Shown here in pieces: positions 1 to 11,724 of a stretch of 64,000 nucleotides of DNA; the first letter of the stretch is position 1, and each line of letters begins with the position of its first letter. The notes below the pieces were generated by a model. It did not search any database. It saw only the letters and a list, made by a program, of their open reading frames with translations, and was not told the DNA's origin. The position numbers were made by a program, and so were the translations under genes. Source of the stretch: Streptomyces sp. NBC_01549 (GTDB lineage: Bacteria; Actinomycetota; Actinomycetes; Streptomycetales; Streptomycetaceae); assembly GCF_026339955.1 (NCBI RefSeq), contig NZ_JAPEPW010000001.1, positions 2,692,501 to 2,756,500 of the forward strand. The letters run 5' to 3'.

Positions 1-423
1 CTCGTACGTCTCCACGGACATGGTGACCGAGAAGGCGTCCTCGGTCAGGGTGAAGGCCTGGGTGACGCGACCGGGGTGGGGCCAGGGGTCCACGAGGTCG
101 TACGTGATCACGGCCTCGGACTCGCTGGTGCGGGCGGTGCTCCAGGCGCCGTCCCGGGCGGTGCTCCAGGCGCCGTCCCGGGCGGTGCCGTGGATGGCGT
201 GCGGTGGGGCGTTGAGCGGCATCTGCCGGACCGTGGCGCCGTCCAGGAAGCGGCCGTCGCGGATCCTTCCGCACCACGGGACCATCGGGAAGCAGCCGAA
301 CTTCTGGCCCTGCCGCAGTAGTTCGGCGCCGCCGATTCGTAGACTGCCGATCCGTCCGCCGTTGCCGGGTGTGACGGTCACTTCCGCGTCGCCCGCGGTC
401 AGCGTGATGTCTTCGTTACTCAC
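1..423 (-). CDS. aldose 1-epimerase family protein (C-terminus beyond window)
   Basis: The reading frame runs off the left edge; 141 codons are visible from a GTG at 423. The product resembles galactose mutarotase-like proteins, which interconvert alpha and beta anomers of hexoses in the cytoplasm. The visible N-terminal half has the typical start of the family: a beta-rich segment with GGRIGSLRIGG, then FPMVPWCGRIRDGRF and the conserved HAIHG, which carries a substrate-binding histidine. An 8-residue segment (ARDGAWST) occurs twice in a row because of an in-frame 24-bp duplication. Family assignment is by recognised motifs; the catalytic glutamate lies outside the window. Confidence 0.8.
   Translation of the reverse strand, partial: MSNEDITLTAGDAEVTVTPGNGGRIGSLRIGGAELLRQGQKFGCFPMVPWCGRIRDGRFLDGATVRQMPLNAPPHAIHGTARDGAWSTARDGAWSTARTSESEAVITYDLVDPWPHPGRVTQAFTLTEDAFSVTMSVETYE
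134..181. repeat. 24-bp tandem duplication inside the epimerase gene
   Basis: Two identical 24-bp units lie end to end at 134-157 and 158-181. The duplication is in frame and adds eight residues directly after the conserved HAIHG motif, probably in a surface loop next to the active site. It may be a recent replication slippage. Confidence 0.85.
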
Positions 424-473
424 GGAGTTGACCCTACTGGGCCTGATTCTTTGTCCGCCCCTGACGGGTGCGG

Positions 474-1301
474 TCAGCGGCGTTTGCGCAGGGCTCGGGT
501 GACGGCGATGGCCGAGGCCAGGGCGACGGCCGCGGCGGGGGCCGCCCAGCGGAGCGTGGCGCGGGCGGTGGCGGTCTCCGGCGCCGGGACGGGGGCGTAG
601 CGGCCACGCGGCGGGGCGTGGTCCACCTCCTCCGCGCTGCGGCCGATCATCGTCCGCCGCGCGTGCGCCGCCTCGGCCACGGCATCCTCCCTGTTCACAC
701 GGCTCGGGGTGGTCGGGGCCGGTTCCTCCTCCTCGAAGAGGGGGGAGGGCTCGGGCTCCGGGGCGGGCTCGATCTCGGCCTCCGGCTCCCGCTCGACCTC
801 CGGCTCGGTATCCGTCCCCGGCTCCCGTTCCGGCTCGGTCTCCCGTTCCGGCTCTCGCCCGGCGCCGACCGGTGGCGTCTGCCTCAGCCCCGCCAAGTTC
901 TCGACGAACCGGTTCAGCAGACGGCCCGTGGCCGCGGACACCGCGTCCGGGGAGAGTTCCGCCACGCGGCCGTCCGCGGTGGCGGTTCCGGTGATGGTGA
1001 CGGTCGTGCCGCCGTCGGAGGGAGAGAAGGTGAGGGTGAGGGCGAGTTTCACGGTGCCGGGGCCGCGCGCCTCGGTGGCGTCGCCCTCGACGGCGTACGA
1101 GCCGTCGTCCCGGGCGGTGACCCGGACCGTCCCCCGGTAGGTGATGGTGTGGCCGCCGACGCGGACTCTCAGGCGCCCGGAGACGGGCGGCGTCCCGGCG
1201 TCCTGCTGGAGTCCGGGGACCGCCCGGGCCACCCGTACGGGATCGGCCAGCGCCTCCCTCAGCCGCTCGGCCTGAACCGGAACGAACACCTCATGCTCCA
1301 T
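474..1301 (-). CDS. CoxG-like SRPBCC protein with C-terminal membrane anchor
   Basis: This 275-residue protein starts with an SRPBCC/CoxG-type fold (about residues 1-145), recognisable from MEHEVFVPVQAERLREAL, a central GDATEARGPGTVKLALTL and the final GRLLNRFVENL helix. A long Glu/Pro-rich linker (about 150-205) follows, then one hydrophobic segment near the C-terminus that ends in RKRR, as in a membrane anchor with positive residues on the cytoplasmic side. CoxG relatives assist CO-dehydrogenase-type molybdoenzymes, but no cox genes are visible here, so a general lipid- or cofactor-binding role is equally possible. The ATG at 1301 was chosen because the domain begins there. Confidence 0.75.
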   Translation of the reverse strand: MEHEVFVPVQAERLREALADPVRVARAVPGLQQDAGTPPVSGRLRVRVGGHTITYRGTVRVTARDDGSYAVEGDATEARGPGTVKLALTLTFSPSDGGTTVTITGTATADGRVAELSPDAVSAATGRLLNRFVENLAGLRQTPPVGAGREPERETEPEREPGTDTEPEVEREPEAEIEPAPEPEPSPLFEEEEPAPTTPSRVNREDAVAEAAHARRTMIGRSAEEVDHAPPRGRYAPVPAPETATARATLRWAAPAAAVALASAIAVTRALRKRR

Positions 1302-1369
1302 GTCGGCCGAGCCTACCCAGGACGGCCCGCACCGCACCCTCGTATCCGGGGATTCGTCCGTCCGTCGTC

Positions 1370-3013
1370 TCAGTCGGCGTAGCGCGGATGGACCAGGGTG
1401 GAGGGCGCCAGGCCAGGTACGCGGGTACGCCACGCGGCGTGCGCGTCGGCGGTGAGGGACGACTGTGTGAGCGTGCGCAGGTGCGGGCCGTGCGGGTCGA
1501 GTCGCAGGGGCGTGCGCGTGACGGAGGCCAGGACGAAGCCCCAGTCGCGGGGGGCGCGCGACGCGCCCGCCATGCGGTCGGGGCCGGCCGCGAAGCCGGC
1601 GTCCCGGCCGCCGACGAGGTAGGGGGTGGTGCGCAGGCCGGCCGCCCGGAGCGTGGACACCACCGTCCAGAAGACGCGGGGACGGGAGGAGACGGGGCCC
1701 GCGTGGACGGCCAGCCGGCCGCCGGGGGCGAGGACGCGGCGCGCCAGGCCGTAGAACTCCTGCGAGTACAGCTTGGTGCTCGCCGTGATCCCGGGGTCGG
1801 GCAGGTCCGAGACGACCACGTCGTACGTCGACTCGGCCCCGCGCAGCCAGCCGAAGGCGTCGGCGGTGAACACGTGCACGCGCCGGTCGCCGAACGCGTG
1901 AGCGTTGAGCGCCGACAGGGCCGGGTCGGTGCGCGCCAACCGCACCACCCCTGGGTCGAGTTCGACGACGTCGACGCTGCGTACGCCCGGATCGCGCAGC
2001 ACCTCGCGGGTGGCGAGTCCGTCGCCGCCGCCGAGGACGAGCACGCGCGCGTGGGGACCGTTCATCGCGGGGTGGACCAGCGCCTCGTGGTAGCGGTGCT
2101 CGTCGCGGCCGCTGACCCGCAGGCGTCCGTCGAGGAAGAGGCCGAGCGGGCGGCCGTGCGTGCCACCGGTGAGCACGACCTCCTGGACGCCGGTCCGCAG
2201 GGCGACCCGTACGTCCTTGCCGTAGACGGCGCGCCGGGCCGCGCGTTCGAAGTCGTCGACGTGGGCGGCGGCCGTGGCGAGCAGACCGAGGACCAGGAGG
2301 TTGGCGATCAGCAGGAACCAGCGTCCGCGTCGGCTCAAGTCCCGGCGGAACAGGCCCAGTACGAGGGCTCCGCCGGCCAGCGCGTTCACGGTTCCGGTGA
2401 GCAGCGCGCCCTCCAGTTGCCCGAGGAGGGGGAGCAGGAGGAAGGGGAAGGCGAGTCCCCCGACGAGGGCGCCGACGTAGTCCGCCGCGAAGAGGTCCGC
2501 CACCGCCCCGCCGGGGTCCTGGCGGCGGATGCGCTGTATCAGCTCCATGAGGAGGGGGACTTCGGCGCCGATGAGAAGGCCGATGGCGAGGGAGAAGGCC
2601 GCCAGGAGGTAGCGCGAGCCGCTCGACCAGACCCCGCCCCAGTCTCCGGTCCACGCGAACGCCGCGTACAGGGCCATCGCGCTGCAGCCGCCGACCAGGG
2701 CGAGCGCCGCCTCGACGGCGCCGAAGCCGGCCGCGGCACGGGGGCGCAGGCGTTTCGCGGCGAGAGAGCCGACGCCCATGGCGAAGACCATCACGGAGAG
2801 GATCACGGAGGCCTGGGTGACCGAGTCGCCGATCAGGTACGAGGCGAGGGCGACGAGTTCGAGTTCGTACACGAGTCCGCAGGCGGCACAGACGAACACG
2901 CCCGCGAGGACCAGGAACCGCCCGGTGCCCGGGCGGACGGGCAGCCGCGCCTGGCCCTGGACGCCCCAGGGCGGCGGCGCGCCGGGGGGAGCAGGCGCGT
3001 GCGGTTCGATCAC
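1370..3013 (-). CDS. membrane-fused spermidine synthase-like aminopropyltransferase
   Basis: This 547-residue protein has two parts. The N-terminal half holds about seven hydrophobic segments, starting at [20 protein letters not shown]. The C-terminal half is a SAM-type methyltransferase fold of the spermidine synthase family, with [18 protein letters not shown] (nucleotide loop), [11 protein letters not shown] (acidic residue binding the ribose) and [10 protein letters not shown] (catalytic region). The family transfers aminopropyl groups from decarboxylated SAM to amines; several membrane-fused members have unproven substrates. The gene lies 68 bp upstream of the CoxG-like gene on the same strand and may be co-transcribed with it. 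Confidence 0.85.
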   Translation of the reverse strand: MIEPHAPAPPGAPPPWGVQGQARLPVRPGTGRFLVLAGVFVCAACGLVYELELVALASYLIGDSVTQASVILSVMVFAMGVGSLAAKRLRPRAAAGFGAVEAALALVGGCSAMALYAAFAWTGDWGGVWSSGSRYLLAAFSLAIGLLIGAEVPLLMELIQRIRRQDPGGAVADLFAADYVGALVGGLAFPFLLLPLLGQLEGALLTGTVNALAGGALVLGLFRRDLSRRGRWFLLIANLLVLGLLATAAAHVDDFERAARRAVYGKDVRVALRTGVQEVVLTGGTHGRPLGLFLDGRLRVSGRDEHRYHEALVHPAMNGPHARVLVLGGGDGLATREVLRDPGVRSVDVVELDPGVVRLARTDPALSALNAHAFGDRRVHVFTADAFGWLRGAESTYDVVVSDLPDPGITASTKLYSQEFYGLARRVLAPGGRLAVHAGPVSSRPRVFWTVVSTLRAAGLRTTPYLVGGRDAGFAAGPDRMAGASRAPRDWGFVLASVTRTPLRLDPHGPHLRTLTQSSLTADAHAAWRTRVPGLAPSTLVHPRYAD

Positions 3014-3108
3014 GCTGGGAACGCTACGTCACGCCACCACGACGCTTCGTCACCCACACGTGTGGAAATGCCGTCCCGATGGGTGGCGTCCGCGGCCGAA
3101 GCGCCCCC

Positions 3109-3630
3109 TCAACGCGCCCTCGCCGTCACCCGTGCCCCCACCCTCGTGCGCGTCGCCACCAGTTGGCCCTCCTGCGGGTAGGCATGCCACGTACGCCAGT
3201 GGACCTGCCCTTCGTGGCGCTGGGCGAGCAGCGCGGTGAAGGCGTGCGGGCTGCCGGGGAAGACGCCGGCCAGTCCGTTGGGGTGGTCGGAGACCAGGGC
3301 CAGTAACTCCTGCGCCCGCCCCGCGAAGGACCCGCAGGAGAGCGTCTCGACGCGCGCCGCGAACTCGTACTCCCAGTCACCGACCCGCTTGGCCACCCCG
3401 AGCGGAAGCGGCATGCTGCTGCCGGCGATGCACGCGACGGTTTCCGAACAGCTGCCCCGCTCCTCCTCCAGGAGGACCTGGTGGGACGCGCCGAGGAGCC
3501 GCAACTGCAGTCTCGCCCCGTCGAGTTCGAGGTCGAGGGTGGCGAGCGCGGGGAGCGGTTCGCGCCCCAGGGCCCAGGCGAGATCGGCCGCGCGCGTGTC
3601 GGTGTACGAGGTGTTCAGGGTCGTGAGCAT
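3109..3630 (-). CDS. DUF2617 family protein
   Basis: A 173-residue soluble protein recognised as DUF2617, a family found mainly in actinomycetes and of unknown function. Family features seen are the N-terminal MLTTLNTSYTDTRAADLAWA, a central region with paired cysteines (GSCSETVAC) and the C-terminal WRTWHAYPQEGQLV. It sits 95 bp upstream of the aminopropyltransferase gene on the same strand. No signal peptide or membrane segment is visible. It ends in an Arg-rich tail. Confidence 0.8.
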   Translation of the reverse strand: MLTTLNTSYTDTRAADLAWALGREPLPALATLDLELDGARLQLRLLGASHQVLLEEERGSCSETVACIAGSSMPLPLGVAKRVGDWEYEFAARVETLSCGSFAGRAQELLALVSDHPNGLAGVFPGSPHAFTALLAQRHEGQVHWRTWHAYPQEGQLVATRTRVGARVTARAR

Positions 3631-4038
3631 GGGTCGGCTCCGCTAGCACGCAAAAAGGGAGGTGGGGGTCCGGCGCACCCGGTCGGTACCTCGGTACCGG
3701 GGGATCGGCCCGGTCAGCCCGGTCTGCCCTGTGAGGAAGGGACGATCCGAGGGCTGCTTTGGTGAATTAGAGGGAATCATGAACTGTGGCGCCACCACAG
3801 CGTTTTTACCCAACTTCGTAGGGTTTCCATCCCCCCGAGGGCTCCACAGTTCAACTGTTCAACCACGGCGTGCGCCGGGCGCGCGCCACAAGGGGCGCGG
3901 CAGTGACATCTGCGGCTCCGCCGCGCGGGCGCGACCAGCCCCCACCGGCCCGCCGCACGAGGGCCCTCCCTCGGCCCCCGCACCCCCGCACCCCCACGCC
4001 CCCGGGCCCCCGGGCCCCCGGCGAAGTTCAGCTGTGTG
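3631..4038. other. non-coding interval with short repeats
   Basis: About 400 bp without a convincing gene, lying upstream of the DUF2617 gene and downstream of the Gly/Cys-rich membrane protein gene. It holds a double CGGTACC (3684-3690 and 3692-3698), a small hairpin CTGTGG...CCACAG near 3784-3800, and a second CCACAGTTC around 3850. These could be operator or promoter elements for the DUF2617 gene, but nothing in the sequence proves this. Confidence 0.4.
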
Positions 4039-4359
4039 TCAGCTGCCTCCGCCGCACCCCCCGCCGCCCCCGCAGGACGACCCGCCTCCGCAGGACGAGC
4101 CTCCCCCGCACGACGAGTGCCCGCCGCACGAGTGCCCCCCGTGGTGCCCACCGGACGAACCGCCGCCGCAGGACGACGCTCCCCCGGCCCCGCCGGCCCA
4201 CCAGCTGCCGGAGCTGTCCGACCCGCCCCGCGAGCGGCGGCGGGCGGCCGAACCCGACGAGCTCTTCGAGAGCCCGACCTTCTTGCGGCCGCGGACGGCG
4301 GCACGCAGCGACACGACGAACAGGATGAAGACGACCGCCAGGATGAAGCCGATGAACAT
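4039..4359 (-). CDS. small membrane protein with Gly/Cys/Ser/His-rich tail
   Basis: The ATG at 4359 is preceded by GAAAGGAGG, giving 106 residues. One N-terminal transmembrane helix (MFIGFILAVVFILFVVSLR) is followed by a basic stretch, a Ser-rich linker, and about 55 residues of low complexity with repeated SSCGGG and CGGH units. The tail has about nine cysteines and several histidines, suggesting metal binding or disulphide cross-linking. I do not recognise a named family. Base composition of the tail is extreme, so the end of the gene should be viewed with some care. Confidence 0.65.
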   Translation of the reverse strand: MFIGFILAVVFILFVVSLRAAVRGRKKVGLSKSSSGSAARRRSRGGSDSSGSWWAGGAGGASSCGGGSSGGHHGGHSCGGHSSCGGGSSCGGGSSCGGGGGCGGGS

Positions 4360-4487
4360 GGCGTCACCCTCCTTTCGTTCCCCCGAAGCGACCCCCCGTG
4401 GGCGCCTCGCTTCTTGCGTGCCAGGGGGATGCCCTCGCGTCTCACCAGGCAAAGCAGAGTTGAGGAAGTCCAGAGCTTCGGCGCAGG

Positions 4488-5702
4488 ATGACCGGCATGA
4501 ACTCCCACGGCCGCCGCCCCTTCCTCAACCGTCGACTCGCCGAGTTCGGCACGACGATCTTCGCCGAGATGTCGGCCCTGGCCCTGAGCACCGGATCGAT
4601 CAACCTCGGTCAGGGCTTCCCGGACACGGACGGGCCCGAGGAGATCCGGGAGGCCGCCGTACGGGCGCTGCGCGACGGGCGCGGCAACCAGTACCCGCCG
4701 GGCCCGGGCGTGCCCGAGCTGCGTACGGCAATCGCCGCGCACCAGAAGCACCGGTACGGACTGTCGTACGACCCGGACCGTGAGGTGCTGGTCACGGCCG
4801 GTGCGACGGAGGCCATCGCGGCGGCGCTGCTCGCACTGGTCGAGCCCGGCGACGAGGTCATCGCCCTGGAGCCGTACTACGACTCCTACGCGGCCAGCAT
4901 CGCGATGGCGGGCGGGACCAGGATCCCGGTCACCCTGCGCCCGCACGAGGAGACCCTCGACGGAGTCACCCACCGGCGCTTCCGGCTCGACCTCGACGAG
5001 CTGCGCGACGCGGTCACCGACAACACGCGGCTGCTGCTCGTCAACACCCCGCACAACCCGACCGGCACCGTCCTGACCCGCGAGGAGCTCGGGGAGATCG
5101 CGAAGCTCGCCGTCGAGCGGGATCTCCTCGTCATCACGGACGAGGTGTACGAGCACCTGGTCTTCGACGACGCCGAGCACGTGCCGCTGGCCTCCTTCCC
5201 AGGGATGCGGGAGCGGACGGTCACCATCGGCAGCGCCGGGAAGACCTTCTCCTTCACGGGGTGGAAGGTGGGCTGGGTGACGGGCACGCCGGACCTCGTC
5301 ACCGCCGTACGGTCGGCCAAGCAGTTCCTGACGTACGTGGCGTCGGGGCCGTTCCAGTACGCCGTAGCCGAGGCGCTGGCGCTGCCGGACACGTACTTCG
5401 AGGCGTTCCGCGCGGACATGCTGGCCAAGCGGGACGTGCTGGCGGCCGGGCTCACGGAGGCGGGGTTCAAGGTCTTCCAGCCGGCGGGCACGTACTTCAT
5501 CACCACCGACATCCGGCCGCTCGGCGAGTCGGACGGCTTCGCCTTCTGCCGCGCGCTCCCCGAGCGCGCCGGGGTCGTCGCCATCCCGAACGCGGTCTTC
5601 TACGACCACCGGGAGGCGGGCGCGCCCTTCGTGCGGTTCGCGTTCTGCAAACGGACCGACGTGCTGGAAGAGGCGGCGAAGCGGCTCAAGGCGGCCTGGT
5701 AG
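4488..5702 (+). CDS. PLP-dependent class I/II aminotransferase
   Basis: A 404-residue fold-type I aminotransferase. Hallmarks in order are INLGQGFPDTDGP near the N-terminus, the NTPHNPTG substrate/PLP motif, ITDEVYEHLVF with the PLP-contacting Asp and Tyr, and GSAGKTFSFTGWKVGW with the Schiff-base lysine. The C-terminal arginine lies in APFVRFAFCK. The closest-looking families are N-succinyldiaminopimelate aminotransferase (DapC-like) and kynurenine/glutamine transaminases; the sequence alone does not decide between them. A second ATG at 4497 is also possible. It is transcribed away from the Gly/Cys-rich gene. Confidence 0.85.
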   Translation: MTGMNSHGRRPFLNRRLAEFGTTIFAEMSALALSTGSINLGQGFPDTDGPEEIREAAVRALRDGRGNQYPPGPGVPELRTAIAAHQKHRYGLSYDPDREVLVTAGATEAIAAALLALVEPGDEVIALEPYYDSYAASIAMAGGTRIPVTLRPHEETLDGVTHRRFRLDLDELRDAVTDNTRLLLVNTPHNPTGTVLTREELGEIAKLAVERDLLVITDEVYEHLVFDDAEHVPLASFPGMRERTVTIGSAGKTFSFTGWKVGWVTGTPDLVTAVRSAKQFLTYVASGPFQYAVAEALALPDTYFEAFRADMLAKRDVLAAGLTEAGFKVFQPAGTYFITTDIRPLGESDGFAFCRALPERAGVVAIPNAVFYDHREAGAPFVRFAFCKRTDVLEEAAKRLKAAW

Positions 5703-5807
5703 CACGGGGCCCCGGGCGGCGGGCATGGCGCGCCGAAGTGGGGGAAAGCGCGCTCACCCAGGCGTGTAAAGCTCGCAAATACCCCGTAAGGGACGCACAG
5801 TTCGGGT

Positions 5808-7007
5808 GTGACCCACGCCAGTACCCTTCCGGCCCCCGCCGCCCCGAAGCCCGGTGACGAGGGGCACGGCCGCCCCGCGCGCCCCGCGCACGGCCTGCCC
5901 CCTGTCGCGCAGGCACTGGCGCTGTTCGCGGCGGCGCGCGTCGTCGGCGTTCTCGTGCTCGCCGGAACCGCCTGGGCGGGCGGCAAACGGCCCCTCGCCC
6001 TGCTCGGACGGTCCTGGGACTCCCTCTGGTACCTGGGGATCGCGGCACACGGCTACGCACGCACCCTGTATTTCAGGCCCACCGTCGTCCACAGCGACCT
6101 GGCCTTCTTCCCGCTCTACCCGGGGCTGATCCGCGCCGTCACCACACTGACCCCGCTGAGCGGCGGCGCGGCGGGCCTGCTGGTCGCCTGGACCGCCGCC
6201 GCGGTCGCCGCCTGCGGGATCTACGCGATCGGGGCCCGGCTGCACGGCCGCGCCGTCGCCACCGCCCTGGTCCTGCTCTGGGGCCTGCTCCCGCACTCGA
6301 TCGTGCTGTCCCTGGCGTACACCGAGCCCGTCCTCACCGCCTTCGCCGCCTGGTCGCTGTACGCCGTGCTCACCGAGCGCTGGCTGTGGGCGGGCGCGCT
6401 GGCCGCGCTCGCGGGCGTGTCGCGGCCGAACGGGCTCGCGGTGGCCGCGGCGGTGCTGGCCGCGGCGGCGTGCGAGATCTGGCGGCGGCGCGGGCGGGTT
6501 ACCCACAGGCTGTGGACGGGCGCCGCGCTCGCGCCGGTCGGCTGGGGCGGCTATGTGCTGTGGGTGGGCCGCCGCGAGGGCGATCCGTTCGGCGGCTATT
6601 TCGAGGTGCAGCGGCTGTGGGGCTCACGCTTCGACTTCGGCGTCGGCTCGCTGCGCTTCGTCCGGCATCTGCTGACGCACGGGGACCGTTTCGTGTTCCC
6701 GATGACGATGGTGGTCGTGGCGGCGGCCGTGCTGCTGTACGGGCTGCTGATCGCGGACCGTGCCCCGCTGCCGCTGCTCGTGCACAGCGGCGTACTGCTG
6801 CTGATCGCGCTCGGCGGGTCGGGGTTCTTCGAGTGCAAGCCGCGCTTCCTGCTGCCCGCGTTCCCGCTGCTGCTGCCGCTCGCGCGGGCGCTGGTCCGCA
6901 CGGCAAGAGCCCGGCCCTGGCACGCCGCCCTGGTGGTCGGCGCCCTGGCCGGGCTCTCGTTCGCCTACGGCGCGTATCTGGTCGTCATCGCCCACACGCC
7001 GCTGTAA
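5808..7007 (+). CDS. PIG-V-like membrane glycosyltransferase
   Basis: This 399-residue multi-pass protein has about ten hydrophobic segments and the features of PIG-V/GT-C mannosyltransferase-like proteins. The first extracytoplasmic loop holds RSWDSLWYLGIAAHGY, with the acidic residue typical of GT-C enzymes, then AFFPLYPGLIRAV. Also seen are LAYTEPVLTAFAAWSLY and GVSRPNGLAVAA. Such enzymes use polyprenyl-phosphate sugars outside the membrane. The GTG start at 5808 has only a weak ribosome binding site. Confidence 0.8.
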   Translation: MTHASTLPAPAAPKPGDEGHGRPARPAHGLPPVAQALALFAAARVVGVLVLAGTAWAGGKRPLALLGRSWDSLWYLGIAAHGYARTLYFRPTVVHSDLAFFPLYPGLIRAVTTLTPLSGGAAGLLVAWTAAAVAACGIYAIGARLHGRAVATALVLLWGLLPHSIVLSLAYTEPVLTAFAAWSLYAVLTERWLWAGALAALAGVSRPNGLAVAAAVLAAAACEIWRRRGRVTHRLWTGAALAPVGWGGYVLWVGRREGDPFGGYFEVQRLWGSRFDFGVGSLRFVRHLLTHGDRFVFPMTMVVVAAAVLLYGLLIADRAPLPLLVHSGVLLLIALGGSGFFECKPRFLLPAFPLLLPLARALVRTARARPWHAALVVGALAGLSFAYGAYLVVIAHTPL

Positions 7008-7022
7008 ATCCTGGTGGGAGGA

Positions 7023-7556
7023 CTACTCCTCGTCGTCCTCCGGCTTCTCCTCCGCCTCGTTGACTTCCTGCTCGAGGCCGAGCTGCTCGACGAGCCACTT
7101 GTCGAACTCGATGGCGGCCCGCACCCAGCTGACCGTCGACGAAACGAAGTGCTCGAGGGCGACGCCGGTGCCGATCAGCATCTGTGCCTCGCCGATCAGG
7201 CGGACAGTGCCGTCGTCATGCGTGTGGCTGTAGACCTTCGGCCACAGCGTGCGGCGGTTCCAGTCGTCGATGGACTCCAGCAGAGTCGGCTTCTCGTCGA
7301 TCTGGTGCGGCCGGTCGTAGAACGTCCGCACCGAGAAGACCTGCTGGTCCCCTTCGCCGCGGAACATGAAATACGTACGGAACTCCTCCCACGGCGCCGC
7401 GAGGTCACCCTCGTCGTCGACGACGTACTTCAGCTCCATCTGATCCAGGAGCTGCTTCACGAGGTCCTGATCCGGGACGACGGGGCCCGCCGGTCCGCCG
7501 GGCTGCGGCTCGGGCTGGCCCCCGAAATTCGGAATCGAGGACGGGTCGATGCTCAC
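7023..7556 (-). CDS. YbjN-domain protein
   Basis: A 177-residue protein of the YbjN / type III secretion chaperone-like superfamily, common in actinobacteria. Seen are a Pro/Gly-rich N-terminus, LVKQLLDQMELKYVVDDEGD, FRTYFMFRGEGDQQVFSVRT, and an acidic C-terminus ending in EEKPEDDEE. The GTG at 7556 was chosen because GAAGGGAA lies at proper spacing and the domain starts after it. The family is thought to act in protein or stress homeostasis, which would suit the neighbouring clpB, but that link is inference. Confidence 0.75.
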   Translation of the reverse strand: MSIDPSSIPNFGGQPEPQPGGPAGPVVPDQDLVKQLLDQMELKYVVDDEGDLAAPWEEFRTYFMFRGEGDQQVFSVRTFYDRPHQIDEKPTLLESIDDWNRRTLWPKVYSHTHDDGTVRLIGEAQMLIGTGVALEHFVSSTVSWVRAAIEFDKWLVEQLGLEQEVNEAEEKPEDDEE

Positions 7557-7729
7557 CGTGTATTTCCCTTCGTACGGATGCTGCCATCCTCCCCCATCAC
7601 GGGCGGTCAGTGGCAACCCCACAGGCAAAGGCACGGACACCGCCACCGGGAGTGTGTATCCGATGCGGTCAGTGACGACGGCGCCGGAGGGACCGGCGCC
7701 GTCGAACGCGGGGGATCGGACCGCCCGGA

Positions 7730-10315
<2,586 letters not shown>

Positions 10316-10377
10316 GTTCGCGTTCTCCTCCTCAATACGACCCTGATGTACGGACTGACTCACCTAACGTACACAAA

Positions 10378-10398
10378 GTTGAGTCTATTCCACTCAAG
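10378..10398. promoter_or_regulatory. HAIR operator (HspR binding) upstream of clpB
   Basis: GTTGAGT-N7-ACTCAAG differs at one base from the HAIR consensus CTTGAGT-N7-ACTCAAG. It lies 62 bp before the clpB start, in the right place for repression by HspR. Confidence 0.85.
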
Positions 10399-10447
10399 GA
10401 AGGCCGGGGAAGCCATGGCACTCACGGGTGGGGATACATTTCCGACC

Positions 10448-10861
10448 ATGAGCGCATACCCGGTGGACCCACACGATCCCGACCCCGCGTACCTCACCTT
10501 CTGGCGGGAACGCCATCTGTGCACCCTCACCACCCTCCGGGCGGACGGCAGCCCGCACGTCGTGCCCGTTGGGGTTACATACGACCCCGAGGCGGGTCTG
10601 GCTCGGGTGATCACCAACAAGTCCAGCGCGAAGGTGGGCCATGCGCTGGCCGCGGGGGCGCAGGGGGCGCGTGTCTCGGTCTGCCAGGTGGACGGGCGCC
10701 GGTGGGCGACGCTGGAGGGGCGCGCGAGGATCTCCGCGGACCCCGCGCGTGTCGCGGAGGCGGAGCGGCGCTACGCGGAGCGGTATGGGAGGGCGCCCTC
10801 CCCGAACCCCGACCGGGTGGCGATCGAGATCACACTGACCTCGGCGATGGGGCGCGGCTGA
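10448..10861 (+). CDS. PPOX-type flavin/F420-dependent protein
   Basis: A 137-residue split-barrel protein of the pyridoxamine-phosphate-oxidase-like superfamily, in the actinobacterial F420/flavin-binding subgroup. The typical parts are FWRERHLCTLTTLRADGSPH, VVPVGVTYDPEAGLARVIT, NKSSAKVGHALAAG and a C-terminal strand region. Members reduce small molecules with F420H2 or bind FMN; the substrate is unknown. It is divergent from clpB. An in-frame ATG at 10415 with GGGGAA nearby is an alternative start that adds 11 residues. Confidence 0.75.
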   Translation: MSAYPVDPHDPDPAYLTFWRERHLCTLTTLRADGSPHVVPVGVTYDPEAGLARVITNKSSAKVGHALAAGAQGARVSVCQVDGRRWATLEGRARISADPARVAEAERRYAERYGRAPSPNPDRVAIEITLTSAMGRG

Positions 10862-10977
10862 CCGGTCACGGGCGTGGGGGTCCGGCCGACCGGCCCCGGC
10901 CATGCGGCACGGCTGATTTCAGCCGTTGTGGAGATGGCAAGAAGATGGGCGGATACCTGGATCTTTCGCCCAAAACT

Positions 10978-11018
10978 GCAGCGGCGTCACCGTGTTCAGG
11001 TCACGGTGACGCCGCTGC
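10978..11018. terminator. strong hairpin between convergent genes
   Basis: A perfect 17-bp inverted repeat (10978-10994 with 11002-11018, 7-nt loop) lies between the PPOX-type gene and the convergent Rieske-like gene. It can act as a terminator for both strands. Confidence 0.8.
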
Positions 11019-11061
11019 GGGGGGAAGTACCTGCGCGATCTACTACGACGGGGGAATCGCG

Positions 11062-11397
11062 TCAGGCACTGCGGGGGGTGGCTGAGACGGTCCTTACATC
11101 CGGGGCTTCCGGCTCGGCCAGCTGATGGTCACGCTGGTCGAGGTTCACAAAGATCATTCCGTACCGAATGGCACATCGCACAGGCTGCGGCGCGCCGCGC
11201 GGGCGCCGCAGACACCGGTACGCCCGGACGTCCTCGTCATCGTCCCGGGTGACCACGACCGGCTCTCCGAACACCGTCACCATCAACGAGTCGCCACTGT
11301 GGGGAATGGCGGTCGCCAGGTCGATGAAGTGCCATCCGGAGCGGTAGGCGGTGGCCATTTCTCGGCGGAAGGATCGGTCGTCCGGGGGTGTCGTCAC
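11062..11397 (-). CDS. small Rieske-like protein lacking cluster ligands
   Basis: A 111-residue protein from a GTG at 11397, one base after the stop of the secreted-peptide gene, so translation is probably coupled. It resembles the N-terminal part of Rieske non-heme oxygenase alpha subunits: GWHFIDLATAIPHSGDSL, GEPVVVTRDDDEDVRAYRC and the closing GMIFVNLDQRD. Where a real Rieske domain has CxH...CxxH, this protein reads CLRRPRGA and VRCAIRYG, so the histidine ligands are replaced by Arg and no [2Fe-2S] cluster should form. The catalytic domain is absent. A binding or regulatory role is possible; function unknown. Confidence 0.6.
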   Translation of the reverse strand: MTTPPDDRSFRREMATAYRSGWHFIDLATAIPHSGDSLMVTVFGEPVVVTRDDDEDVRAYRCLRRPRGAPQPVRCAIRYGMIFVNLDQRDHQLAEPEAPDVRTVSATPRSA

Positions 11398-11398
11398 G

Positions 11399-11611
11399 TC
11401 AGCTCCCGATGCTGTTGTCCGTGCCGACCGACATGGCACCGTCACTGACAGGTGCATCCGACACAGCCACCGCCGGCCACCTGGTGTCCGCCCGTGCGTC
11501 ACCCTTCGCATCGGAGAGGCCACCCAGCGCACCGAAGGCCACAACGGCGGAGAAGGCGGCGACAAGCACCGAGCGAAGCATTTTGTTACGCATAATCGGC
11601 TTCGTCCTCAC
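11399..11611 (-). CDS. small secreted or precursor peptide
   Basis: A 70-residue ORF with a GTG start preceded by GAGGGGAC. A basic N-terminus is followed by a hydrophobic stretch (MLRSVLVAAFSAVVAFGALG) like a signal peptide, and then about 35 polar residues ending in GAMSVGTDNSIGS. It has no cysteines. It is followed after one base by the Rieske-like gene and lies divergent to a LuxR-type regulator gene. It could be a secreted signal or a precursor peptide; no named family recognised. Confidence 0.55.
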   Translation of the reverse strand: MRTKPIMRNKMLRSVLVAAFSAVVAFGALGGLSDAKGDARADTRWPAVAVSDAPVSDGAMSVGTDNSIGS

Positions 11612-11724
11612 TTGAAGGTCCCCTCTTCCCCCGTCGGATACGACGATGGCTCATTCGGGCACGTCATGGCCACATAATCGATGCATCATGTTCCTGCACG
11701 TTCAGGACCCTGGGGGGTGGAGAT

